A DNA stretch of 64,000 nucleotides, from assembly GCA_900472785.1 (NCBI GenBank), contig UCJH01000045.1, forward strand, positions 44,693-108,692, given 5' to 3'. A program made the position numbers and the translations under genes. Shown here piece by piece: positions 26,208-34,783 of this stretch. Each line of letters opens with the position of its first letter. The first letter of the stretch is position 1. The notes below the pieces were generated by a model that saw nothing but the letters and a program-made list of their open reading frames with translations, was not told the DNA's origin and made no database searches. This stretch comes from Hyphomicrobiales bacterium. GTDB taxonomy: Bacteria; Pseudomonadota; Alphaproteobacteria; Rhizobiales; Rhizobiaceae.

Positions 26208-27341
26208 TCAGCCCTGCGCTGTCCGTTTCGTCTTCTTCGGGTCGTCGAAGGTGATCGTGTGGGCGATCGCCGGGGCATTGACCGTCTTGCCCTTCACCTC
26301 GAGCTTGGTGCCCTGAACGCCATAGGGCACCTCGACGCGCATGATCGCCATCGAGCGGTTCGTCAGCTTCGAATAGGACGGGCAGGTGATGACGCCGACC
26401 TTTTTGCCGTCTGCCCAGACCTCGTCGCCGAGATCGGTCGGACCATCGGCCTCGACCAGAAGGCCGAAAATCTTGAAGCGTTCCTTGCCTTTGAGGCGCG
26501 CATGCTCCTCGGCGCCGCGGAAGCCAGTCTTGCCGGGGCTCACGGTAAAATCGAGACCGAGTTCCCACAGGCTGTCGCCGGGCTGCTCATTGGCGAAGGG
26601 ATACATCTGCGAATTGTCATAGGGGTAGAACAGCAGGTAGCTTTCGACCCGCAGCATGTCGAGAACGCTGAAGCAGACGGGAATGATGCCCATCTCCTTG
26701 CCTTCGTCGACGATGCGGTCCCAGACCATGCCGGCATCCTGGCCGCGAACGAAGATTTCGTAGCCACGCTCGCCGGTATAGCCGGTGCGCGAGATCATCA
26801 CCGGCGCGCCGAAGAGCGTCGTCTGCATGTGATGGAAATATTTCAGATCGCGGATGCCGGGCACGTATTTTTCGAGATAATCGACGGCGAGCGGCCCCTG
26901 CAGCGACAGGTCGTGCAGGTCGTCGTCGAACAGCACGGCGCAATTTCGGCCCTGTGCCTGCTTGACGATTTCCTCGAAGCCGGAGCCGGAGCCGTGCACC
27001 AGCATCCAGGCGTTCGGGCCGGTGCGATAGACGATGCAGTCATCGGTGAAATGGCCGCGATCGTTGAGCATGCAGGCATAGACCGACTTGCCAGGATAGA
27101 CCTTGGTCATGTCGCGGGTGGTGATGTATTCCAGAATGGCGATGGCGTGCGGTCCGACGAGATGGACCTTCTTGAGGCCGGACACGTCCATGATTCCGGC
27201 CTTGGTGCGCACGGCAATGTGTTCTTCGTAAATGTCCTTGTCGTAGGTCCAGGCGGTTCCCATGCCGCTCCAGTCCTCGAGGTTGGATCCCAATGCCCGG
27301 TGCCGGTCGGCCAAGGCGGAAAAACGCCAGCTCAATGCCAT
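26208..27341 (-). CDS. dmmD: GcvT-like THF-dependent aminomethyltransferase (DmmD)
   Basis: 377 residues of the GcvT fold (YITTRDMTKVYPGKSVYACMLN, SRTGYTGERGYEIFVRG). It is first in the dmmDABC operon. The likely role is binding tetrahydrofolate and capturing formaldehyde released by demethylation as methylene-THF. Single-domain length is close to GcvT (about 370), but the demethylase neighbours make a glycine-cleavage role unlikely. Confidence 0.85.
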   Translation of the reverse strand: MALSWRFSALADRHRALGSNLEDWSGMGTAWTYDKDIYEEHIAVRTKAGIMDVSGLKKVHLVGPHAIAILEYITTRDMTKVYPGKSVYACMLNDRGHFTDDCIVYRTGPNAWMLVHGSGSGFEEIVKQAQGRNCAVLFDDDLHDLSLQGPLAVDYLEKYVPGIRDLKYFHHMQTTLFGAPVMISRTGYTGERGYEIFVRGQDAGMVWDRIVDEGKEMGIIPVCFSVLDMLRVESYLLFYPYDNSQMYPFANEQPGDSLWELGLDFTVSPGKTGFRGAEEHARLKGKERFKIFGLLVEADGPTDLGDEVWADGKKVGVITCPSYSKLTNRSMAIMRVEVPYGVQGTKLEVKGKTVNAPAIAHTITFDDPKKTKRTAQG

Positions 27342-27357
27342 GATCTGTTCCCTTGAT

Positions 27358-27379
27358 TTATTTCACTCTGTGGAAATAA
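27358..27379. promoter_or_regulatory. inverted repeat upstream of dmmD
   Basis: TTATTTC (27358-27364) and GAAATAA (27373-27379) are exact reverse complements separated by 8 bases. They lie 17 bases upstream of the dmmD start in an AT-rich patch that continues with GGAAATAATTATTCC (an imperfect palindrome). It could be an operator for dmm expression. The regulator is not identified. Confidence 0.4.
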
Positions 27380-27588
27380 TTATTCCTGAGTATATTCGCG
27401 TTTTTGGGAACGGCAAGCCCCATGCTGTGCATTTTAGATGGGGAAAATGCGCTATGCGCAAGCTGCGCTCCGACGTTTGTCGGAGCGGCGAAAGTCAATG
27501 TCGCCTGTTAACATGGCAGGCGATCTCAAATGCAGACACCCGTGGCGAGCACGCGGGTGGCCTGTCTGTTTTTGAGGTTTTTGGCCTG

Positions 27589-27825
27589 TCAGGCGAGGAT
27601 TCCCGCGTGGCGGGCGGCTTCTGAAAAGGAAAGATAGGCTTTCCTCGGGCTGGCTATGCCATCCAGCGCATCGAGGCAATGCTGCAGGGCGCGGCGGTAT
27701 TCGCGACCGCGCTTGCCGGGCCAGTTCCGCAGAAACTCGACGGCATCCCATGCTGTTGCTATGATGGCTTCCTGGCTTTGCCGGATGATGACGCGAACGG
27801 GGTTTGGAAAACGCTTGTAACTCAC
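27589..27825 (-). CDS. DUF982 family protein
   Basis: 78 residues starting at GTG 27825, preceded by GAGG at suitable distance. VRVIIRQSQEAIIATAWDAVEFLRNWPGKRG and YRRALQHCLDALDG match the small DUF982 family, which is almost confined to Rhizobiales and of unknown function. It stands alone, 247 bases upstream of dmmD. Confidence 0.8.
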   Translation of the reverse strand: MSYKRFPNPVRVIIRQSQEAIIATAWDAVEFLRNWPGKRGREYRRALQHCLDALDGIASPRKAYLSFSEAARHAGILA

Positions 27826-27994
27826 TGATGTCCTCGTTTTGCATTTCGATCAAGCGGACAGGAAACGTCGATCAGGTCATAAGGTTCCCGTGAAAATTTT
27901 GTTTTCTATCTGATTATTAAGGGAAATATAAATACGCAGCATTCGCTTTCCGCTGGTGCGGCCGGGCTTTGGAGTTAGGATGGAGGGAAGGCGC

Positions 27995-28234
27995 ATGAAG
28001 CAGAACAAGCTTTTGGCCTGGTTTCTGATTGTCGTCGGCGGATTTTATCTGCTGTCGGGGATCGTCACCAACGATATGGGCGGGCTGACCTCGCTCGGCT
28101 ACAATCCGGATATGCCCATGACAATACAGGATGCGCCGATCCGCTTCCTGCTGGGCGTCGCGCTCTATGTCTGCGCCGTCTATGCCGGTATCCAGATGCT
28201 GCGGGCCAGCCCGCCGCCAAGCAATCCAAGTTGA
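27995..28234 (+). CDS. small two-helix membrane protein
   Basis: 79 residues with two hydrophobic segments (LAWFLIVVGGFYLLSGIV at about 6-23 and FLLGVALYVCAVYAGIQML at about 51-69). ATG 27995 is preceded by GGAGGGAAGG; upstream in-frame starts lack this. No family recognised. It is isolated between dmm and the next minus-strand group. Confidence 0.6.
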   Translation: MKQNKLLAWFLIVVGGFYLLSGIVTNDMGGLTSLGYNPDMPMTIQDAPIRFLLGVALYVCAVYAGIQMLRASPPPSNPS

Positions 28235-28446
28235 TGGCCAGCCTTAAAGGTTGAGGGCTTCCTTAAGGTCGGCGCCCTTCTTGATGCGCAGGTCGAGATC
28301 GGCCGCGATATGATCGATATGGCGCCGGTCCGGCCGACATTCCTGTTCTCGAATTGGAGGACGAGCAGTCCGGCGCCATCGGCAAGCTGCGCCGGCATAT
28401 CCCGTGTCTCCGCTTGAAGGGAGGAGGGGTAGTTCGTAAGGGGAGA
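28235..28446. other. intergenic stretch, possible decayed minus-strand reading frame
   Basis: No intact gene is supported. On the minus strand, peptide-like text (ADGAGLLVLQFENRNVGRT in one frame, HIAADLDLRIKKGADLKEALNL in another) suggests a frameshifted remnant about 50 residues long. The two pieces lie next to each other in different frames. I do not recognise the family. Confidence 0.25.
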
Positions 28447-28683
28447 TCAAGGGGTTGTTTCCATCCGCTCCACCCACTCATATCCAATCCTCCACCGCTG
28501 CAGCACGTCCAGCGGATCCTCCGCGTCCAGTCGTGAACAGATGCGATAAACCTCCAGCACCTCCGCACTCATCTCGCCGCGATGGTAGAAGTAGGTCGCT
28601 GCGGCATAACGGGTGCGGCCGGACCATTCGGTGCCCGGTGCCGTCCTGATCAGCATCCAGTTTCGCGCGGTTTCCTCGTCCAT
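28447..28683 (-). CDS. small conserved protein of unknown function
   Basis: 78 residues (MDEETARNWMLIRTAPG, YAAATYFYHRGEMSAEVLEVYRIC). The ATG is 12 bases after the stop of the GcvT-like gene; a TTG at 28698 that would overlap that stop is an alternative. It is the last gene of the minus-strand desaturase-like operon. No domain is recognised, but the even codon usage and operon position support a real gene. Confidence 0.6.
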   Translation of the reverse strand: MDEETARNWMLIRTAPGTEWSGRTRYAAATYFYHRGEMSAEVLEVYRICSRLDAEDPLDVLQRWRIGYEWVERMETTP

Positions 28684-28694
28684 GGCTTTGTCGG

Positions 28695-29915
28695 TCAAAA
28701 CAGCCCCGGTGGTGTCGCTGCCCGCCGCTCGAGCCTGATGAAGGGGCGGGGAACGATGCGGGCGCGTTTCATCATCTTCTGGTATTGCAGCTCGCGGGAG
28801 GCATAGATTTCCACCCAGAGATCGTCGACGATGCGCGCGCCGTAGGGACGTTGCAGTGTGGCGATGGCGATGTTGCGCTTGGCAAGCGGCGACCAGATGG
28901 CGGCGCTGACAAGGCCGGCCTCGTGCTTTTTGCGATGATAGATGATGGCGCCTTCGGCCGGAATATTGCCTTCGATTTCAAGGCCGACGAGGATGTGTTT
29001 CAGAGTTTGATTCCGCCGCGCTTCAAGTATCGCATGACGTCCGTTGAAGAAGGGTTTTTCGGGATCGACCAGCCAGTCGAGCCCGATCTCGTCCGGAAGC
29101 CGCGCGCGGTCGGCGCGGAGGGCCGTTTCGGCCGTCATGAAATCGGCATTGGCGACGATGAAGCCGGCCTCGATCCGGGCACGGTTCAACGCCGCGTAGC
29201 CGATGGCGCGGATGCCATGCCCGCGGCCGGCGCTCCAGAGGCGATCCCATAGGCTGAGTGCCTGCTCGACAGGCACGAAGAGTTCGTAGCCGAGATCACC
29301 CGTGAAGCCGGTGCGCGAGATCGTCACCGTGGTGTCTTCATGTGCGAATGCGGAGATCTGGAACGGCTTCAGCTGGCCGATGCCTTCGAAGCCCGCCTTG
29401 GCGAGAACGGCAAAGGATGTCGGCCCCTGCAGGGCAAGTCCGGCGACCGTTGTCGTCTCTTCCTCGATTTCGACAGCAAAGCCGACGGCGCTGTCCATCA
29501 GCCATGGCAGATGGCGCTCCTGGCAGCAGAGACGGAAGAGATCAGGCCCAAGCCGGAAAAGCGTGCCGTCGTCCAGCACTTCGCCATGATCGTCGCACCA
29601 TGCCGTGTACTGCACGCGGTTGAGCCCGAGCTTCGTAACATCGCGCAGGGTCAGGCGGTTGAGATAGCGTTCGGCATCCGGCCCCGCGATGCGGTATTTG
29701 ACCATGGGCGAGATATCGAACAGGGCGGCCGTCGAACGGATGGCGAAATATTCCAATTCCTCGTCGAAGACGGAGTGCGCGGCCTTGTAACCCGCCCAGC
29801 TGTACCAGTCGTTGGTTTCGCTCAGCGCTGCGATCCGCGCATGAAAGGGTGTTTCCAGCCTCGGCGTGGCGATATGGCCTTGCAAGGCGCGGCGGCTGTC
29901 GAGGTCCGGTATCAT
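28695..29915 (-). CDS. GcvT-like aminomethyltransferase family protein
   Basis: 406 residues with the GcvT/YgfZ-like THF-binding fold (LNRLTLRDVTKLGLNRVQYTAWCDD read as overlapping parts, ISRTGFTGDLGYELFVP). Stand-alone members near demethylases are thought to take up one-carbon units onto folate. Its ATG overlaps the stop of the upstream oxidoreductase gene (ATGA). The long open frame up to 30242 lies inside that gene. It suggests that the 28-43 kb pathway releases formaldehyde or a methyl group. Confidence 0.83.
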   Translation of the reverse strand: MIPDLDSRRALQGHIATPRLETPFHARIAALSETNDWYSWAGYKAAHSVFDEELEYFAIRSTAALFDISPMVKYRIAGPDAERYLNRLTLRDVTKLGLNRVQYTAWCDDHGEVLDDGTLFRLGPDLFRLCCQERHLPWLMDSAVGFAVEIEEETTTVAGLALQGPTSFAVLAKAGFEGIGQLKPFQISAFAHEDTTVTISRTGFTGDLGYELFVPVEQALSLWDRLWSAGRGHGIRAIGYAALNRARIEAGFIVANADFMTAETALRADRARLPDEIGLDWLVDPEKPFFNGRHAILEARRNQTLKHILVGLEIEGNIPAEGAIIYHRKKHEAGLVSAAIWSPLAKRNIAIATLQRPYGARIVDDLWVEIYASRELQYQKMMKRARIVPRPFIRLERRAATPPGLF

Positions 29916-31480
29916 GGCTTTCCTCCCGAAAGGATATGCCGCGTGGCAAGCAGGCCGGGAAGGCCGGAGATGCCGCCGCCTGGATGCGCGCCGGCGCCGG
30001 CGAGGTACAGGCCCTTCAACGGCGTCGAATAGCCGGCCGCCTGGTTGACCGGGCGATTGACGAGCAACTGGTCGGCCTGCAGTTCGCCGTGGTGCCAATG
30101 GCCGCCCGGCATATGATAGTGCGCTTCGATATCGGCGGGTGTCATCAGGCTGCTGGCAATGATGCTCTTGCCGATGCCTGGGGCGTAATGTTCCAGCGTG
30201 TCGAGGACTATGGCCAGGAATTCTTCTCGGCCCGCATCCCATCCGCCTTTCAACGCATAGGGCGCAAACTGCACGAGAGCGGACAGGGTGGCGCCGCCAG
30301 ATGGGGCCAGGGATGGATCGCTTAGGCTTGGGAGCGTGATCTCCACCACCGGATCGCGGGAGAATTCACCATATTTGGCCGGGTTGAAAGCCGTCTCGAC
30401 GTGGTCGATCGACCGGGCGATGACGAGGCGTCCGCGCAGGTCGGCGGGGTTGACGCCGGTGAAGACCGGCAACCGGTCGAGGGCCAGATCGAGTTTCGCG
30501 ACATTGCCTTTCGAGCGAATGTTATGGACCTGCCGAACGAAGCCGGTGCCGATTTCCGCCGCGTCGATCAGCGTCAGGAACGTCGCCTTTGGGTGGATCG
30601 CCGAGACAATCACGGGTGCCGCAAGCATCTCGCCGTTTTCCAGCACGACTGCGGTCGCCGTTCCGCGGTCCGCCAGAATACGGGAAACGGCCATGCCCGT
30701 GCGGATGGTGACACCGGCGGCGAGGGCGGCTTTTTCGAAGGCGTCCGCAAGGCCTCCTTTGACGATGGCCTGGTGTCCGATGCCGCCGTTCATTTCTCCG
30801 GTGAGCCGATAGTAAAGGCCGAGCAGCGAGGTTGGCGAGCGGGGCCCAAGGTGAATGCCGAGCGTCGCGTCGAAAGCGACGAGGCCCTTCAGCCGGTCGT
30901 CGCCGAGATATTCGTCGGCGATATCGGCGACGTTCATCAGCAACATGCGCAGGAAGTCGCGGCCTTCCTCGCGGCCTCTGCTGATCAGGCTGAAGCCGGC
31001 GCCGGCAAAGGTGGTTAGGTCGTTCAACGTGATCTTGCCGATTTCCGGCGGGCGACGCTTGAGGAAACGCTTCAGGATGCTCGCCTGGAACATCAGTTTC
31101 CGGCGCATGGCGGCAAAAGCCTCGGCTTCGCCCGCGTCCACGCCCTCCACCGTTTCGCCATAGGCTCTACGCAGAACAGCGGGGTTGCCGAGTTCCGACA
31201 GGATGACGGTCGGAGCCGTGTCTCCGGAGAGCATCGTCCTGTCGAGTTTCAGAAGCTTGACGACCTCTGGGTCGAGGCGGTTGATGACATGCGCAAGCCC
31301 GGCGGAGCGAAAGCCTGGATGGAATTCATGACCGCGCATGGCGCCGCCGACCGCATCCGCCGCTTCCAGAAGGATGACCTTTCGCCCGCTCTGGGCCAGC
31401 AGGGTGGCGGCCGTGAGCCCGTTATGACCGGCGCCGATGACGATCGCGTCGTATGAAGTGGTCGCACTAGATGACGTCAT
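29912..31480 (-). CDS. PYROXD2/CrtI-like FAD-dependent oxidoreductase 1
   Basis: 522 residues. N-terminal dinucleotide-binding motif VIGAGHNGLTAATLLAQSG and a C-terminal GLYLAGAGAHPGGGISGLPG flavin-contact motif, as in phytoene-desaturase-like and PYROXD2 proteins. It probably dehydrogenates an unknown substrate. It overlaps the end of the second, similar gene by 14 bases and is followed by the GcvT-like gene. No carotenoid genes are nearby, so a desaturase role in carotenoid synthesis is unlikely. Confidence 0.82.
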   Translation of the reverse strand: MTSSSATTSYDAIVIGAGHNGLTAATLLAQSGRKVILLEAADAVGGAMRGHEFHPGFRSAGLAHVINRLDPEVVKLLKLDRTMLSGDTAPTVILSELGNPAVLRRAYGETVEGVDAGEAEAFAAMRRKLMFQASILKRFLKRRPPEIGKITLNDLTTFAGAGFSLISRGREEGRDFLRMLLMNVADIADEYLGDDRLKGLVAFDATLGIHLGPRSPTSLLGLYYRLTGEMNGGIGHQAIVKGGLADAFEKAALAAGVTIRTGMAVSRILADRGTATAVVLENGEMLAAPVIVSAIHPKATFLTLIDAAEIGTGFVRQVHNIRSKGNVAKLDLALDRLPVFTGVNPADLRGRLVIARSIDHVETAFNPAKYGEFSRDPVVEITLPSLSDPSLAPSGGATLSALVQFAPYALKGGWDAGREEFLAIVLDTLEHYAPGIGKSIIASSLMTPADIEAHYHMPGGHWHHGELQADQLLVNRPVNQAAGYSTPLKGLYLAGAGAHPGGGISGLPGLLATRHILSGGKP

Positions 31481-33086
31481 GGGCCGGGCTCATCATGCTT
31501 GGCTTATGCTTGAGGTCGCGCAGGATTTCGACAGCGGCGTTGCGGCCGGGCGCACCCATGACGCCGCCGCCGGGATGGGTGGAGGAACCGCAGAGATAGA
31601 GGCTGGGCACGGGCGTGCGATACTGGGCGTAACCCGGCACCGGCCGGTTGAAGAGCAACTGATCGAAGGTCAGTTCGCCCTGAAAGATGTTGCCTTCGGT
31701 CAGGCCCACCTCTGCCTCGATCTCGCGCGGGGTGCGCACTTCCATATGCAGGATGCGGTCGCGGAAGCCGGGCGAATAGTCGGCGATCTGGCTGACGACG
31801 GTTTCGGCGAAGGCGTCGCGGTCGGCATCCGTCCAGTCATCGCCCTCCAGCTTGGGCGGGCAATATTGCACGAAGCAGCTCATGAAATGCTTGCCGGGCG
31901 GGGCCATGGTCGGATCGAGCGTCGTGGGGATGACCATGTCGACGAAGGGATCGGCGGAGTAGCGACCGGCCTTCCAGTCGTCATAGGCGCGCTCCATGCG
32001 TTCCATCGAATCGGTGAAATGCATGTCGCCGCGGATGCAGGAAGAGTTTTGCGGCAGCGCCGGAAACTCCGGCAGGCTGTCGAGCGCGATGTTGAGCTTG
32101 CCGGACGAGCCGCGCATCTTGAAGTGCCGGACGCGGTGGACGAACGTCTCCGGTAAGGCGTCCTCGTCGACGAGTTTCAGGAAGGTACGCTTGACGTCGG
32201 CATTGGACACGACAAGATCGCCGCGAACCTCTTCGCCGTCCGCCAGAAGCACGCCTGTCGCCCGGCCGCCACGGGTCATGACCTTGGCGACGTCGGCGCC
32301 GGTGCGGATCGTGCCGCCGGAGGCACGGAAGGAGGAGGCGAGCGCCTGCGTCACCGCGCCCATGCCGCCGCGGGCGTAGCCCCAGGCTCCCACCGAGCCG
32401 TCGACCTCGCCCATATAGTGATGCAGTAGCACATAGGCCGTGCCGGGGGACATGGGGCCAAGCGCCGTGCCGATGATCCCGGACAGCGCCAGATAGGCCT
32501 TGATCACGTCGGTCTCGAAATATTCGTCGAGAAAATCGGAGATCGACATCGTCCAGAAACGCAGCGTCTGCGCCATCTCACGGGCGGAGAATTCGCCGAA
32601 TTTCTTGCCGAGATAGAGCAGTTCGGAAATGTCGCGCGGCTTGAACGAGAAGGGGTCCGGCGCGGTGCGCATCAGAAGCGGTTGGATGAAGCGGCATTGG
32701 CGGGTGACGTCGCGGGCATAGCGCTCGTAGGCTTCGGCATCGCGCTTGGAATAGCGGGCAAACTCGCGACGGTGGCTGTCATGATCGCGGTAGGAGGCGA
32801 GATAGTCGCCGTCGCGCGTGAAGACCGCGCCGCCCTCATAGGCGATCACCTGCAGGCCGTGCTTCGGCAATTCCAGGTCGCGCATGATCTCCGGCCGGAA
32901 CAGCGAGCAGACATAGGAGCAATTGGAGTAGAGAAAGCCCGGCGTCAGTTCGCGGCTGGTGGCGGCGCCGCCGACCCAGTTGTTCTTTTCCAGCACGATC
33001 ACGTCCAGCCCTGCGCGCTGCAGATAGCAGGCTGCGACGAGGCCGTTATGGCCGCCTCCGATCATCACGACATCGTATTTTTTCAT
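31467..33086 (-). CDS. PYROXD2/CrtI-like FAD-dependent oxidoreductase 2
   Basis: 539 residues, paralogous to the downstream gene: MIGGGHNGLVAACYLQRAG, NADVKRTFLKLVD and the C-terminal LYLCGSSTHPGGGVMGAPG. First gene of a four-gene minus-strand operon. It is divergent from the methyltransferase across a region with a TGAA-N6-TTCA palindrome. The two proteins may form a heteromer or act on successive intermediates. Confidence 0.82.
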   Translation of the reverse strand: MKKYDVVMIGGGHNGLVAACYLQRAGLDVIVLEKNNWVGGAATSRELTPGFLYSNCSYVCSLFRPEIMRDLELPKHGLQVIAYEGGAVFTRDGDYLASYRDHDSHRREFARYSKRDAEAYERYARDVTRQCRFIQPLLMRTAPDPFSFKPRDISELLYLGKKFGEFSAREMAQTLRFWTMSISDFLDEYFETDVIKAYLALSGIIGTALGPMSPGTAYVLLHHYMGEVDGSVGAWGYARGGMGAVTQALASSFRASGGTIRTGADVAKVMTRGGRATGVLLADGEEVRGDLVVSNADVKRTFLKLVDEDALPETFVHRVRHFKMRGSSGKLNIALDSLPEFPALPQNSSCIRGDMHFTDSMERMERAYDDWKAGRYSADPFVDMVIPTTLDPTMAPPGKHFMSCFVQYCPPKLEGDDWTDADRDAFAETVVSQIADYSPGFRDRILHMEVRTPREIEAEVGLTEGNIFQGELTFDQLLFNRPVPGYAQYRTPVPSLYLCGSSTHPGGGVMGAPGRNAAVEILRDLKHKPSMMSPAHDVI

Positions 33087-33147
33087 GCGATCTGCTCCCT
33101 CAATTTCGAAAAACTGGCATGAAAAGCAGAATGTTGTCCAGATATAT

Positions 33148-33161
33148 TGAATGAGTATTCA
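33148..33161. promoter_or_regulatory. TGAA-N6-TTCA palindrome, site A (putative TetR operator)
   Basis: TGAA-TGAGTA-TTCA between the divergent oxidoreductase operon and the methyltransferase/TetR genes. Its architecture equals sites at 40558-40571 and 43355-43368. Confidence 0.55.
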
Positions 33162-33239
33162 GCAAGTATCTTGCAATCCACTGATTATGCGCTAGGATTT
33201 CGACCAGCGAGTGATCCTTTGAAACAGGTGAAGGCCGGT

Positions 33240-34043
33240 ATGATCGAAACCTCTGCGCACCCACCCGAATATGACGAGGCGGCCATCCGCTTCCTCGAGG
33301 TGCTGTGGGGCGAGGGCTATCTGTCGCCGGGCGGTCCCGATGAGGTCGATCGCGTGCTGGCGGGTGTCGATCTGTCCGGGAAGCGGGTCCTCGACATCGG
33401 CTGCGGCGCGGGCGGGATAACGCTGCATATAGCGCGGACGCATCGGCCGGCGCAGATCACCGGCTTCGATGTCGAACTTCCGGTGATCGAACACGCGCGG
33501 ATGGCGGCGGAGCGCGCGGGGCTCTCCGATCGCGTTTCCTTCCGTCAGGCCGCGCCCGGGCCTTTGCCCTTTGCCGACAGCAGCTTCGACGTGGTGTTTT
33601 CCAAGGATGCGCTCGTCCACGTCGCCGACAAGGAGGCGATCTTTCGGGACATCTTTCGGGTCCTGGTTCCCGGTGGCGTGTTTGCCGCATCGGACTGGAT
33701 GATCGGCCATGATGGCGAGCCTTCCGACACGATGAAGGACTATCTCGATGCCGAGGGTCTGAGCTTCGGCATGGCATCTGCCGCACGCTATCTCTCCGCC
33801 ATGGCCGAGGCGGGCTTTGTCGAAACGAAGGCCGAAAGCCGCAACGAATGGTATCGCGACGTCGCCCGCGGGGAGCTCACCCGGCTTCGGGGGCCGTTGC
33901 GCGAAAAGGCAGTGGCCGCCGTTGGCGAAGCCTATGTGGCGAAGAACATCCGCACCTGGACGGCTATGCAAAAGGTTCTTGACACCGCCGAACATTGTCC
34001 CACTCATCTCCGCGGTGAAAAACCGGGCAGGGGCGCGCCATGA
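33240..34043 (+). CDS. class I SAM-dependent methyltransferase
   Basis: 267 residues. SAM motif [17 protein letters not shown] (about 48-63) and [31 protein letters not shown], as in the phosphoethanolamine/sarcosine-type N-methyltransferase-like fold. The substrate is unknown; a methyltransferase inside a demethylating locus could move a methyl group or detoxify. ATG 33240 follows AGGTGAAGG; the frame from 33147 would run through the operator. Confidence 0.8.
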   Translation: MIETSAHPPEYDEAAIRFLEVLWGEGYLSPGGPDEVDRVLAGVDLSGKRVLDIGCGAGGITLHIARTHRPAQITGFDVELPVIEHARMAAERAGLSDRVSFRQAAPGPLPFADSSFDVVFSKDALVHVADKEAIFRDIFRVLVPGGVFAASDWMIGHDGEPSDTMKDYLDAEGLSFGMASAARYLSAMAEAGFVETKAESRNEWYRDVARGELTRLRGPLREKAVAAVGEAYVAKNIRTWTAMQKVLDTAEHCPTHLRGEKPGRGAP

Positions 34044-34744
34044 GCGTCGTTCTCAGTCTGAAGGGCAAGAAAGTGGCGGTGAGAATGAAAGCGGTTTCCA
34101 TGGCGGCGGACGCCGGCGAGGCGGACAGGAAGGGGCGCAAGGCATCCAAGGAAACCCGGCGCCAGCAGTTGATAGAAGCGACGATCGATTCGCTCGCCAA
34201 GCGCGGCTATTCGGAAACGACGCTTGCCGACGTGGCCGATGGCGCCGGCCTGTCGCGCGGTATCGTCAATTTCCATTTCGAGAGCAAGGAAAAGCTCCTG
34301 ATCGCCACGCTGCAGGCGATGGCCGACGAATATGCCGCCCATTGGCAGGCGGCGCTCGACAAGGCGGGGCCATCCGCAGCGACACGGCTCTGGTCGCTGG
34401 TCGCTGCCGATTTCGATCGCAAGATTTGTACGAAGCGCAAGCTGGCTGCGTGGTGCGCCTTCTGGGGCGAAGCCAAGTCGCGGCCGACCTACCAGGCGCT
34501 TTGCGGCGCCCGCGACGTCACCTATCACGAGCTCTTCGTGTCGCTTTGCGCCGAACTCAAGGCGGAAGGCAGCTATGCCTACGATGCCGAGGTCACTGCG
34601 CTTGCCCTTTCAGCCCTGATGGAGGGGTTGTGGTGGCGCCTGATGACGGGCGACGGTTTTAGCCGTGAAAAGGCACATGGGGCGGCGATCGAATATCTGG
34701 TCGCGGTTTTTCCGCGCCATATGAGCCATGACGGACCGAAATAG
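34040..34744 (+). CDS. TetR/BetI-like transcriptional regulator
   Basis: 234 residues as drawn. The HTH is at about 40-85 ([41 protein letters not shown]). The C-terminal domain has BetI-like features ([32 protein letters not shown]). BetI represses choline/betaine genes in other bacteria. ATG 34040 overlaps the methyltransferase stop (ATGA); later ATGs at 34085 or 34100 would give a protein closer to the usual 195-200 residues. It is the only local regulator between 28 and 43 kb and the likely reader of the TGAA-N6-TTCA sites. Confidence 0.85.
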   Translation: MSVVLSLKGKKVAVRMKAVSMAADAGEADRKGRKASKETRRQQLIEATIDSLAKRGYSETTLADVADGAGLSRGIVNFHFESKEKLLIATLQAMADEYAAHWQAALDKAGPSAATRLWSLVAADFDRKICTKRKLAAWCAFWGEAKSRPTYQALCGARDVTYHELFVSLCAELKAEGSYAYDAEVTALALSALMEGLWWRLMTGDGFSREKAHGAAIEYLVAVFPRHMSHDGPK

Positions 34745-34783
34745 GGAACAGCGGAACCGGAGCAACCGGAAAGGGAGACTGGC

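Noticed and set aside
26208..27341. Glycine cleavage system T protein (gcvT)
   Set aside because: Fold matches, but there is no gcvH or gcvP and the gene heads the dmm operon; DmmD role fits better.
29912..33086. Carotenoid desaturase (crtI) genes
   Set aside because: Sequence is CrtI-superfamily, but no crtB/E/Y genes are present and the neighbours are amine-catabolic; PYROXD2-like is safer.
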